This document shows, in pieces, positions 6,586 through 13,635 of a stretch of DNA of 20,710 nucleotides. This stretch comes from CAYNVS01 sp964400725 (GTDB lineage Bacteria > Myxococcota_A > SURF-8 > CAYNVS01): NCBI GenBank assembly GCA_964400725.1, contig CAYNVS010000048.1:1-20710 (forward strand). Direction: 5' to 3'. The position numbers were made by a program, and so were the translations under genes. Position 1 is the stretch's first letter; the number at the start of each line of letters is the position of its first letter. The notes under the pieces are model-generated. The model made no database searches, was not told the origin of the DNA, and saw only the letters and a list, made by a program, of their open reading frames with translations.

Positions 6586-7602
6586 ATGAGCGAAAAAACG
6601 GACGCCAAATTTTTAACGGCTGAATATTATCCCGCCGCTCCCGGCTTCAAATGGACGTACAAAACGACGGAAGGCGAAGAATCGGAGCTTACTCCCGCGG
6701 AAGTTTTGCCGTACGAATTTATAGGCGAAACGGGCACCCTGCCGATTACGGACGTTTTCGAACCGTCCAAAACCAATTATGATAATATAAAGGCAAGCGC
6801 CGACGGAGTCGTTTATTACGGATGCAGCTTAGGCTTGAAAGGAAGTTTCGATTTCATTCCGGCTCTTACGGCGGTTTCTTTTCCGGCTTCCGCCGGAGCG
6901 CGGTTCGACAGCGAGACCAAAGCTTCTCCTCACTTCGGTTCGACGGAGCTTGAAGCGGGCTTTTCAATCGTAGTCGAGAAAATTGAAACGGTAGAGGTTC
7001 CCGCCGGAAAATTTGAAGATTGTTTTCTAATCGTCGAGCATTTCCGCATCGGTTCGGTTATGTTTACGACCCGCTCATGGCGAGCGAAAGGCGTCGGCGC
7101 GGTCAAGGCGGAAACGGTTACGGAGAAAGGCTTTCTTAAGACGCTTGAGCTGGTTTGCGCGGAGCTGGGCGACGTTAAAGTCGGCGACACCACTCTTGCC
7201 TGCCATTTCGACTTTTACGATTTGCGCCGCTCTAAGAACTCGCTGGAAAAGCGCTCCGAGCCTTTCACTCTCGCCGAAATAATAAATTTCATTCACCCGC
7301 TTAACGTCGATTACCAACAAATAGCGGGTTATCTTCTGAAAGAAATTATGGTTCGCGGGGCGACGCAGCTTATATTTGCGCAGAAGGATAACGACGCGGC
7401 CCCTCAATTGCGCGTGCGGCTCTTCCGCGATCCGGAGGAAGCCCGCAATCTTCACGGGCAGAGGACTATGTGCAACGACGTTTTATTGCTGCTGCCGCCG
7501 GGCGAAAACCAAACGCAGGATGACGCTGCGCGCTCCCGCAAACTGCTGCGCCAACTGGCGGCGCTGATAAGGTACAATCAGGCGAAATCGAAGAAGGAAT
7601 AG
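6586..7602 (+). CDS. Unrecognised two-part protein (338 residues)
   Basis: I do not recognise this protein. The first part (residues about 10-200) is beta-rich, with a YYPAAPGFKWTYKT opening of the kind seen in exported beta-barrel-like lipid or LPS-associated domains (Tyr-Pro-x-x-x-G-x-x-W-x-Tyr). It then has EVPAGKFEDCFLIVE, which resembles a repeat edge in such domains. The second part (about 225-338) is mixed alpha/beta, with FTLAEIINFIHPLNVDYQQI and RVRLFRDPEEARNL. There is no signal peptide, transmembrane helix or lipobox, so it is probably cytoplasmic. I chose the ATG at 6586 over an in-frame TTG at 6547 because of the promoter placement and because the domain begins just after it. Neither start has a strong Shine-Dalgarno. 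The aspartokinase gene follows after 72 bases and may be co-transcribed. Confidence 0.75.
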   Translation: MSEKTDAKFLTAEYYPAAPGFKWTYKTTEGEESELTPAEVLPYEFIGETGTLPITDVFEPSKTNYDNIKASADGVVYYGCSLGLKGSFDFIPALTAVSFPASAGARFDSETKASPHFGSTELEAGFSIVVEKIETVEVPAGKFEDCFLIVEHFRIGSVMFTTRSWRAKGVGAVKAETVTEKGFLKTLELVCAELGDVKVGDTTLACHFDFYDLRRSKNSLEKRSEPFTLAEIINFIHPLNVDYQQIAGYLLKEIMVRGATQLIFAQKDNDAAPQLRVRLFRDPEEARNLHGQRTMCNDVLLLLPPGENQTQDDAARSRKLLRQLAALIRYNQAKSKKE

Positions 7603-7674
7603 ACGATCCAAAGCGGCAAGGCTGTTTTTCGTCAAACGGAACCGGCGGGTTTTTAATGCAAAAAGGATGATGTC

Positions 7675-8889
7675 ATGCCCGTAATAGTTCAGAAATACGG
7701 CGGGTCGTCGGTTGCGGATTCCGACAAACTTAAACTGGTGGCGCAAAGAGTAGTTTCCGCCAAGAAGAACGGCTACGACGTAGTCGTGGTCGTATCGGCG
7801 ATGGGCAAAACAACCGACAACCTGCTGCAACTGGCTAAAAGCGTCAGCGGCAATCCGGCCAAGCGGGAGCTGGACATGCTGCTTTCAAGCGGCGAGCGCA
7901 TTACCATGTCTTTGCTTAGCATGGCTATACAGGCGCTGGGGTACGAAGCCGTTTCGCTGACGGGCAGCCAGAGCGGAATCATCACCAACGACTCGCACGC
8001 AAACGCTCGCATTATCGACGTCAAACCGGTGCGCATTCTCGACGAGCTGGAAAAGGGGCGCGTTGTTATCGTCGCCGGTTTTCAAGGAATGAGCTATAAG
8101 AGAGAAGTAACGACGCTGGGGCGGGGCGGAAGCGACACGACCGCGGTCGCTCTGGCCGGAGCGCTGGGCGCGGAACTGTGCGAAATCTGTTCGGACGTGG
8201 ACGCCGTTTACACAAGCGATCCGCGCGTAGTTTTGGACGCCCGTCCGCTGCGGGAGCTGACTTACAACGAGATGCTAGCTCTTTCCGAGGGCGGAGCTAA
8301 AGTGCTTAATCCGGAGGCGATAGCCTTTGCGGAGAAGCAGGACGTAAAAGTTTATTCCACTTCCACTTTCGGCGATTCGTCGATAGGCACGTACGTGCTG
8401 CGCAAGGCGAACAGAAAAAAATACGGAGAGGTTGTAGGGATTGCTTTCCGCAAGCGGGTGCATATCGTCCGCTACTGGGGATTGGCCGAGGACGCCGCCG
8501 CTTTGTTCGATCTGCTTAACGACTACTCTATGCCTTTCTACAACCTTGAACTGCGGGACGAGGGAGACGGAAGGACGTTTGTAAGAGGTTTTATTACGCC
8601 GGAGGACGCCCACGGCATCGATTCTTTTATTGAGAAATGTAAAAACCTGCCCGGCAAGGCCGAATTTCCGCCGGATTTAGGCAGCGTAACTTTAGCGGGC
8701 GAGGGGATAACCGAAACTACCTCGACTTCGAGGCTCGTATGGCGTTTTCTCAAGGCGGAAGGCTTCTCTCCGCTTGATCTGCGAGCGGCCGCTCACCGTA
8801 TAACCGTTCATATTAGAAGCGGCGAGATAGAAAGCGCTTGTCAAAAGTTGCATGAAAAATTAATCGGCGCTAAAAATATTAACGATTAA
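7675..8889 (+). CDS. lysC: Aspartate kinase with divergent ACT domains
   Basis: The enzyme phosphorylates aspartate, the first step toward lysine/diaminopimelate, threonine and methionine, in the cytoplasm. The 404-residue length fits monofunctional aspartokinases. The kinase domain is canonical: QKYGGSSV (6-13), SAMGKTTDNL, LLSSGER, TLGRGGSDTTAVALA and CSDVDAVYTSDPR. The C-terminal regulatory part (about 257-404) starts with the expected VVGIAFRK, but the next segment reads RYWGLAEDAAALFDLL where family members usually have a GVPDxPG-type effector loop. The second ACT has AAHRITVHI at its last strand. Feedback control may therefore be weak or use a different ligand (inference). AAGGATGATGTC precedes the ATG. 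It lies 72 bases after the unrecognised gene, and no other pathway genes are adjacent. Confidence 0.95.
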   Translation: MPVIVQKYGGSSVADSDKLKLVAQRVVSAKKNGYDVVVVVSAMGKTTDNLLQLAKSVSGNPAKRELDMLLSSGERITMSLLSMAIQALGYEAVSLTGSQSGIITNDSHANARIIDVKPVRILDELEKGRVVIVAGFQGMSYKREVTTLGRGGSDTTAVALAGALGAELCEICSDVDAVYTSDPRVVLDARPLRELTYNEMLALSEGGAKVLNPEAIAFAEKQDVKVYSTSTFGDSSIGTYVLRKANRKKYGEVVGIAFRKRVHIVRYWGLAEDAAALFDLLNDYSMPFYNLELRDEGDGRTFVRGFITPEDAHGIDSFIEKCKNLPGKAEFPPDLGSVTLAGEGITETTSTSRLVWRFLKAEGFSPLDLRAAAHRITVHIRSGEIESACQKLHEKLIGAKNIND

Positions 8890-8894
8890 ATTTG

Positions 8895-8924
8895 TTGATA
8901 TTTGAAAGATTTTCGTGCTATTCT
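8895..8924 (+). promoter_or_regulatory. Putative promoter for the acetyltransferase-transketolase unit
   Basis: TTGATA (8895-8900) and TATTCT (8919-8924) are separated by 18 bases, with TGC directly before the -10 (extended -10). It lies 59 bases before the acetyltransferase start and just after the aspartokinase stop. The next clear terminator is at 12128-12159, so the unit would hold four genes. Confidence 0.45.
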
Positions 8925-8983
8925 CAAAAATAGTTTAAACTGCCGTATCAGTTTTTTCGGCTAGCTGCTGCAAGGAGATTACG

Positions 8984-9430
8984 ATGGCAGGCTACATGCA
9001 AGTCATAAAAATCGGTAAAAAAGACATACCCGACGTATTGATGCTCTTAAAGGAAATCAATCCGAATATCGACGAATCGGAGATTTTTAAAGTATTGATA
9101 AACCGCATGGAGTCTCCGTATTTTCTGTATCTTTTCGCGAGGCTCGACAATAAGCCGGTCGGAATTATGGAATGCCATCTTCGCAAGGAAGTTTTGCTGA
9201 CAGGTCCGAAAGAATACGGAATTATCCAAACTATTTACGTTCTGCCGGAGGCGAGACGCAATGGAATAGGCTCTAAGCTGTGGCAGATAGCCAACATTTG
9301 GCTTAAAAATTCCGGCGCGGCAGACGTATGGATTCTTTCCGGCCCTCGAAACGAAGGACTAAACCCGTTTTTGCAAAAAATCGGTTTTGCGCCCGATCAG
9401 GCTAAATTTACAAAAAAATTGATAGACTGA
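8984..9430 (+). CDS. GNAT-family N-acetyltransferase
   Basis: The 148-residue single-domain protein transfers an acyl group from acetyl-CoA to an unknown amine. The acetyl-CoA-binding motif A is clear at IIQTIYVLPEARRNGIGSKL (80-99), with the pyrophosphate-loop R-R-N-G-I-G at 91-96 followed by helix LWQIANIWLK. The motif B region is GLNPFLQKIGF (125-135), the typical N-x-x-A/x-x-x-F-Y/Q-K-x-G-F form. AAGGAG is seven bases before the ATG at 8984. The gene is 27 bases upstream of the transketolase N-subunit and probably co-transcribed with it. The substrate cannot be read from the sequence. Confidence 0.9.
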   Translation: MAGYMQVIKIGKKDIPDVLMLLKEINPNIDESEIFKVLINRMESPYFLYLFARLDNKPVGIMECHLRKEVLLTGPKEYGIIQTIYVLPEARRNGIGSKLWQIANIWLKNSGAADVWILSGPRNEGLNPFLQKIGFAPDQAKFTKKLID

Positions 9431-9457
9431 CAAACCGCACACGAAAGAGGAGGTAAA

Positions 9458-10294
9458 ATGCCGCTGACATCAAAAGAGAGAGAAAAACTTGAAGCGAAGG
9501 CGAGGGAAATCCGCGAGAAGATAGTGCGCGTTACCGAGAAATGCGGCGGTTCGCACATCGGCGGCTCCATGAGCCAGACCGACATACTCGTAGCCCTTTA
9601 CTATCGCTACATGAAAATCAACCCGAAAAAGCCCGACTGGGAAGAACGCGACCGCTTCATTCTTTCCAAAGGGCACGGCGGAGTCGGGCACGCGGTTGTG
9701 CTCGGCGACCTCGGTTATTTCGACGAGAAGAAGCTGGACGATTTCAATAAAACGGGCTCTCCGTTTGGAATGCACCTCGATTACTTGAAGGTTAAGGGCG
9801 TTGACGCAAGCACCGGATCGCTTGGGCACGGTTTGGGCATTGCGGTAGGCATGGCGATGGGCGCGCGCCTTCAGGGCCAGAAATGGCGCACTTATTGCGT
9901 TCTGGGCGACGGCGAGTGCAACGAGGGAAGCGTTTGGGAATCGGCAATGAGCGCCTCTCATTACAAGGTTACGAATATGACATGTTTCGTCGATCGCAAC
10001 AAACTGATGATTGACGGGCCGACAGAGAAAGTAATGGGACTTGAGCCCTTCGATAAGAAGTGGGAAGCGTTCGGCTGGCGCGTAATTTCAATCGACGGCC
10101 ACGACTTCGATCAAATCGCCGGCGCGATTGAAGCGTCGTTCGAGGAGAAAGAAAAGCCGACTATGATTATTGCGAACACCGTAAAAGGCAAAGGCATCGA
10201 CTTCATGGAAGGCGTAACCAGCTGGCACTACGCGGGGCTCGACAGCGCGACCGCTAAGAAGTGCATAGAGTCGATACGCAAAGGCAAGAAATAA
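9458..10294 (+). CDS. Transketolase, N-terminal (TPP-binding) subunit
   Basis: The 278 residues correspond to the first half of a full-length transketolase (about 650 residues). The enzyme moves two-carbon units between pentose-, tetrose- and hexose-phosphates using thiamine diphosphate. Visible motifs are GGSHIGGSMSQTD (30-42), FILSKGHGG (68-75), STGSLGHGLGIAVGMA and the diphosphate/Mg signature GDGECNEGSVWESAM (150-164), ending at VDRNKLMIDG. The pyrimidine-binding half is supplied by the next gene. AGGAGG is placed ideally before the ATG. Split transketolases of this kind are known from archaea, Thermotogae and many anaerobes. It sits within the unit that starts with the acetyltransferase. 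Confidence 0.95.
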   Translation: MPLTSKEREKLEAKAREIREKIVRVTEKCGGSHIGGSMSQTDILVALYYRYMKINPKKPDWEERDRFILSKGHGGVGHAVVLGDLGYFDEKKLDDFNKTGSPFGMHLDYLKVKGVDASTGSLGHGLGIAVGMAMGARLQGQKWRTYCVLGDGECNEGSVWESAMSASHYKVTNMTCFVDRNKLMIDGPTEKVMGLEPFDKKWEAFGWRVISIDGHDFDQIAGAIEASFEEKEKPTMIIANTVKGKGIDFMEGVTSWHYAGLDSATAKKCIESIRKGKK

Positions 10295-10327
10295 CCGAGC
10301 TTCTTTCCAGGGAAAGGATTATTATAA

Positions 10328-11344
10328 ATGGACAAGACAAAAGGTTTGACATGGACGATTGACGACGCCGACAGCATGACCCAAGCCGAGATTTACGGCG
10401 AGGTGCTTACTAGGCTCGGCGAGAAGAACGATAAAATCGTAGCGTTGACTGCGGATTTGGCAAGTTCGACGAAAATCGGAAAATTCCAAAAGAAATTTCC
10501 GGAGCGCTTTTTTAACATGGGCATTGCGGAATGCAACATGTTCGCGGTAGCGAGCGGCATGGCGGCCACGGGATTAATTCCGGTCGTCAGCACCTTCGCG
10601 GTCTTCACCGCGCTGCGCGGCGGCGAGTTCGTCCGCACCGACATATGCTATCAAAAGCGCAACGTAAAAATCATCGCCACGCACTCAGGCACCAGCTTCG
10701 GTCAGGCGGGCACGACCCACCACTGCACCGAGGACTTGGCCGTAATGCGCTCTTTCGCCGGAATGGTCGTTATCGCTCCGGCGGACGGCTTCGAGACGGC
10801 GCGAGCGGTCGCGGCGAGCATGGACTATGAAGGCCCGGTTTACATTCGCATCGGTCGCAGCTTCGAGCAGAACGTTCATAAAAGCATGGACGGCTTCGAT
10901 TACGAAATCGGGAAAGCGATTACGATGCGCGAGGGAACGGACGTAACCGTCATCGCGGCGGGACGCACGGTTTTAGGCGCGGTGGAGGCCAGCGAGATCG
11001 CCGCGCAGAGCGGCCTTTCGGTGCGCGTGCTCGACATGCACACTATTAAGCCGATCGACAAAGAAGCGATTATGAAAGCCGTAATGGAAACGCGCCGCAT
11101 CATCACCGTAGAAGATCACAACATCGACGGCGGTTTGGGCAGCGCGGTCGCGGAAGTTATCGCCTCAAGCGGCAAGGCGTGCGCGATGAGACGGCTTGGA
11201 TTCGACAACGTATTCTCCATCGTCGGTTATCCCGACGACCTTCTCAATTACTATAAGCTCGACGCCGACGGCATTCTCGAATCGGTGCAGGAATTGCTAA
11301 AGGCCGAGATTGAGTCCGACGACGACTGGGAAGACGAGGATTAA
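10328..11344 (+). CDS. Transketolase, C-terminal (pyrimidine-binding) subunit
   Basis: The 338-residue partner of the preceding gene carries the pyrimidine-binding and C-terminal domains. The key glutamate that activates thiamine diphosphate lies in FFNMGIAECNMFAVASGMA (E68 in AEC). THSGTSFGQAGTTHHCTEDLAVMR follows, with the conserved H-x-x-E-D. The C-terminal domain has VEDHNIDGGLGSAVAE. The last ten residues are an acidic tail (ESDDDWEDED) not usual in the family. AAAGGATT precedes the ATG at 10328, 33 bases after the N-subunit stop. The two must form a heteromer to be active (known for split transketolases). The SCP2-like gene begins two bases after its stop. Confidence 0.95.
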   Translation: MDKTKGLTWTIDDADSMTQAEIYGEVLTRLGEKNDKIVALTADLASSTKIGKFQKKFPERFFNMGIAECNMFAVASGMAATGLIPVVSTFAVFTALRGGEFVRTDICYQKRNVKIIATHSGTSFGQAGTTHHCTEDLAVMRSFAGMVVIAPADGFETARAVAASMDYEGPVYIRIGRSFEQNVHKSMDGFDYEIGKAITMREGTDVTVIAAGRTVLGAVEASEIAAQSGLSVRVLDMHTIKPIDKEAIMKAVMETRRIITVEDHNIDGGLGSAVAEVIASSGKACAMRRLGFDNVFSIVGYPDDLLNYYKLDADGILESVQELLKAEIESDDDWEDED

Positions 11345-11346
11345 GC

Positions 11347-12114
11347 ATGGCGGACAAAGATTTGCTCGTATCCAGAATATTTTTGAGATCGGCTCTACCG
11401 CTCGTGAAGACGCTGGCCGAGGAAAATCCGACTTTGAAGATGTTGTTTCCTAAGTCGGCCGTCATTCAATTTGCGGCGAAGAACGCCGACGTTGGCGCTT
11501 ACATATTGTTTGAGGAAGGCGAAATTAACGTTAAACAAGGGCTCGCCGAAAAAGCCGATCTTACGATTACATTCAAGAACGTCGCCGAAATGAACGCTTT
11601 CTTCGCCGGCAAAATGAAGATTCCTTCATTCAAGGGAATTAAAAACATACACCTTTTATTTCGGATTCTTCCGCTGCTGCTGGGGCTGAAAATATTAATG
11701 CCCGACGCGATGCCCAAGACGCCCGAGAAGAAGGCGCTAAAAGTAAAGCTGCTGCTTTACATGGTTACAAACGCTTTGTCGCAGCTAAACAAAGGCGGCG
11801 ACGAGGAAATGCAGAAGTTTACGAAAAACAGCCCCGACCGCATAATTCAATGGTCGGTGGAGGGCGGACCTTCGGCGTATTTGCGCGTTAAAAACGGCAA
11901 ATCGAAGGCCGGGCGAGGCTTCTACGCTAGGCGCCGTCCGTTCCTTCACATGCGATTCAACGGCATCGACGGAGCTTTTATGGTTTTAACCAGCCAGACG
12001 CCTCTGGTCGAGGCGGTCAAGCTGGGTTACGTCGCGACCGACGGCAGCCCGGAGCACGCGAAGGAAATAGGCTACCATATGCAGCGGATAGAAGAAATGA
12101 CGACCAGCTATTAG
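11347..12114 (+). CDS. Protein with two SCP2-like halves
   Basis: This 255-residue cytoplasmic protein has no signal peptide. Residues about 38-118 have the sterol-carrier-protein-2 pattern: a strand (AYILFEEGEINVKQG), then a strand and helix around KADLTITFKNVAEMNAFFAGKMKIPSFKG, and a hydrophobic segment IHLLFRILPLLLGLKILMP. Residues about 166-252 look like a degenerate second copy (SAYLRVKNGKSKAG, then FLHMRFNGIDGAFMVLTSQTPLVEAVKLGYVATDGSPEH). SCP2 domains bind lipids or acyl-CoA in a hydrophobic pocket. The hydrophobic segment at 102-118 might also let it associate with membrane. It starts two bases after the transketolase stop, with GAGGA inside the end of that gene, so translation is probably coupled. 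The SCP2 resemblance is by pattern only. Confidence 0.75.
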   Translation: MADKDLLVSRIFLRSALPLVKTLAEENPTLKMLFPKSAVIQFAAKNADVGAYILFEEGEINVKQGLAEKADLTITFKNVAEMNAFFAGKMKIPSFKGIKNIHLLFRILPLLLGLKILMPDAMPKTPEKKALKVKLLLYMVTNALSQLNKGGDEEMQKFTKNSPDRIIQWSVEGGPSAYLRVKNGKSKAGRGFYARRRPFLHMRFNGIDGAFMVLTSQTPLVEAVKLGYVATDGSPEHAKEIGYHMQRIEEMTTSY

Positions 12115-12127
12115 ACTTTACCTTAAC

Positions 12128-12159
12128 AGGGCGAAATAATTTCGCCCTTTTTTATTTTT
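12128..12159 (+). terminator. Rho-independent terminator after the transketolase unit
   Basis: The perfect stem AGGGCGAAA (12128-12136) / TTTCGCCCT (12140-12148) has a three-base loop and is followed by a T-rich tail (TTTTTTATTTTT). It starts 14 bases after the SCP2-like gene and ends the transcription unit from 8895. Confidence 0.9.
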
Positions 12160-12216
12160 AGGGTTTGTTTTAAAAATTACTTTAATTCGTTACTTTTTAG
12201 TCAATATTGGCTTGTA

Positions 12217-12246
12217 AAAATGCTTTTATAATGATAATAGCATTTT
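12217..12246 (+). promoter_or_regulatory. Inverted repeat flanking a TATAAT element upstream of yebC
   Basis: Arms AAAATGCT (12217-12224) and AGCATTTT (12239-12246) are perfect eight-base inverted repeats around a 14-base spacer that contains TATAAT (12227-12232) and GATAAT (12233-12238). This looks like an operator over a -10 region. No good -35 box sits at 16-18 bases, so promoter function is uncertain. Confidence 0.35.
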
Positions 12247-12259
12247 GCTTTGAATGAGT

Positions 12260-12287
12260 TTGTAATTCAAGAATTCTTGTCTAATAT
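12260..12287 (+). promoter_or_regulatory. Putative yebC promoter with palindrome in the spacer
   Basis: TTGTAA (12260-12265) and TAATAT (12282-12287) are 16 bases apart. The spacer contains the perfect 12-base palindrome CAAGAATTCTTG (12268-12279), which could be an operator. The yebC start codon lies 32 bases downstream of the -10. Confidence 0.5.
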
Positions 12288-12319
12288 AGGTTCTTTTTTC
12301 GTTATAGGAGGATACGAGT

Positions 12320-13084
12320 ATGTCTGGACATAATAAATGGAGTTCAATCAAACACCATAAAGCGGCCCAGGATGCGAAAAGAAGCAAGGTCTTCACGAAA
12401 ATAATCCGCGAACTTACCGTCGCGGCCCGCGAAGGCGGAAGCGATCCCGACCACAATCCGCGTCTGCGCACCGCAATGGCGGCGGCCAAAGCCGCGTCGA
12501 TGCCGGGCGACAACGTCGATCGCGCCATCAAGCGCGGAGCCGGCGAGCTCAACGACGGCGCCGCGTTTGAGGAATTCAACTTTGAAGGATACGCTCCGGG
12601 CGGAGTTGCGCTGGTAATTCAATGCCTTTCCGACAACCGCAATCGCACGACCGCCGACGTGCGTCATCTTTTGACGCGCTATAACGGCAAGCTCGGCACC
12701 ACCGGAAGCGTACTGCATCAGTTTGCGCGCAAGGGCGTAATCGCGGTTTCCGGCGAAAAGGCGAACGAGGACGCTCTGATGGAAATCGTGCTTGAGGCCA
12801 AGGGTTTCGAGGACATGAAGGTTGAAGAAGAAGGAGCCGTTATTTACACAGATCCCGCGGCCGTCAGCGACGTTCAGGAAGCTCTTGAAAAAGCCGGCGT
12901 AAAGGTCGATTCGCTGGAAGTAGGTCTTATTCCCTCTCTGATGGTCAAAGTTGACGGAAAGACCGCGGAGCAGGTTTTAAAGCTCATCGACCTTCTGGAA
13001 GAGCTCGACGACGTGCAGCACGTTTACGGCAACCACGAAATCGACGACGCCGAGATGGAGCGCATCGCCAAGATGGAGGGATAA
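12320..13084 (+). CDS. yebC: YebC/TACO1-family regulator
   Basis: The 254-residue protein has the highly conserved family opening MSGHNKWSSIKHHKAAQDAK, followed by SKVFTKIIRELTVAAREGG and NPRLRTAMAAAKAASMPGDNVDRAIKRGAG. The second domain has FEGYAPGGVALVIQCLSDNRNRT and GTTGSVLHQFARKGVI, and the C-terminal part ends with DDVQHVYGNHEI. YebC proteins were named as DNA-binding regulators, and more recent work links them to the ribosome and translation of difficult peptide sequences. The sequence does not tell which applies here. AGGAGG precedes the ATG. It is followed by ruvC, the classical yebC-ruvC arrangement, with a terminator-like hairpin between. Confidence 0.95.
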   Translation: MSGHNKWSSIKHHKAAQDAKRSKVFTKIIRELTVAAREGGSDPDHNPRLRTAMAAAKAASMPGDNVDRAIKRGAGELNDGAAFEEFNFEGYAPGGVALVIQCLSDNRNRTTADVRHLLTRYNGKLGTTGSVLHQFARKGVIAVSGEKANEDALMEIVLEAKGFEDMKVEEEGAVIYTDPAAVSDVQEALEKAGVKVDSLEVGLIPSLMVKVDGKTAEQVLKLIDLLEELDDVQHVYGNHEIDDAEMERIAKMEG

Positions 13085-13108
13085 CCCCGGCGCAAGACAA
13101 ACAAAACG

Positions 13109-13137
13109 GCGGCGACCTTTAACGGCGCCGCTTTTTT
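13109..13137 (+). terminator. Terminator-like hairpin between yebC and ruvC
   Basis: GCGGCG (13109-13114) pairs with CGCCGC (13126-13131) over an 11-base loop, followed directly by six T. It could end or attenuate the yebC transcript before ruvC, whose Shine-Dalgarno (TTGGAG, from 13139) starts just after the T-tract. The stem is short, so partial read-through is likely. Confidence 0.55.
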
Positions 13138-13149
13138 ATTGGAGAAAAA

Positions 13150-13614
13150 ATGGTTCGCATACTCGGCATAGACCCCGGCTCAATCGCCTGCGGCTATTCC
13201 GTCATCGAAGCCGAAGGGCAGAAAATTCGTCCGCTGAAATACGGCACGTTTCGTCCCGGAAACAAGCCGCTCAACGACCGGCTTCTTTCGCTCTCGTGCT
13301 TCATCGACGACCTGATAGCGCAGTTCGAGCCTGACGAGCTGGCGATAGAAGAGGCGTTCTTTTTTAAAAACGCAAAGACGGCTCTGGCGCTTGGTCAGGT
13401 AAGGGGCGCGCTTATTCTCACTGCCGGCAAAGCCGGTCTGAACGTGTACGAGTACCCTCCTGCCGTTGTAAAATCAATGATTACAGGTTATGGACGCGCC
13501 GAGAAAATACAGGTGCAGCAAATGATAAAACAACTGCTTCGACTCGACGAACTGCCTCCCAACGACGCCGCGGACGCCCTAGCCATTGCCGTCTGCCGCG
13601 CATGGCAGCGTTAG
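13150..13614 (+). CDS. ruvC: Crossover junction endodeoxyribonuclease RuvC
   Basis: The 154-residue Holliday-junction resolvase acts as a homodimer, cutting symmetric strands with Mg2+. The four catalytic acidic residues are in place: D8 in GIDPG, E67 in AIEEAFF, and D139 and D142 in PPNDAADALAIA. These correspond to E. coli D7, E66, D138 and D141. The length is slightly below the usual 160-175 residues, and the C-terminus ends just after the last catalytic helix (AVCRAWQR). The Shine-Dalgarno is GGAG. ruvA and ruvB, usually next, are absent. An alpha/beta hydrolase follows 21 bases later. Confidence 0.95.
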   Translation: MVRILGIDPGSIACGYSVIEAEGQKIRPLKYGTFRPGNKPLNDRLLSLSCFIDDLIAQFEPDELAIEEAFFFKNAKTALALGQVRGALILTAGKAGLNVYEYPPAVVKSMITGYGRAEKIQVQQMIKQLLRLDELPPNDAADALAIAVCRAWQR

Positions 13615-13635
13615 AGCCGAAAATTGGAGCCGGAC

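Noticed and set aside
8937..8960. AAACTG/CAGTTT hairpin with T-tract, as a terminator for aspartokinase
   Set aside because: The six-base AT-rich stem is weak, and it lies after the promoter of the next unit and before its start, so it would end that transcript. Not convincing.
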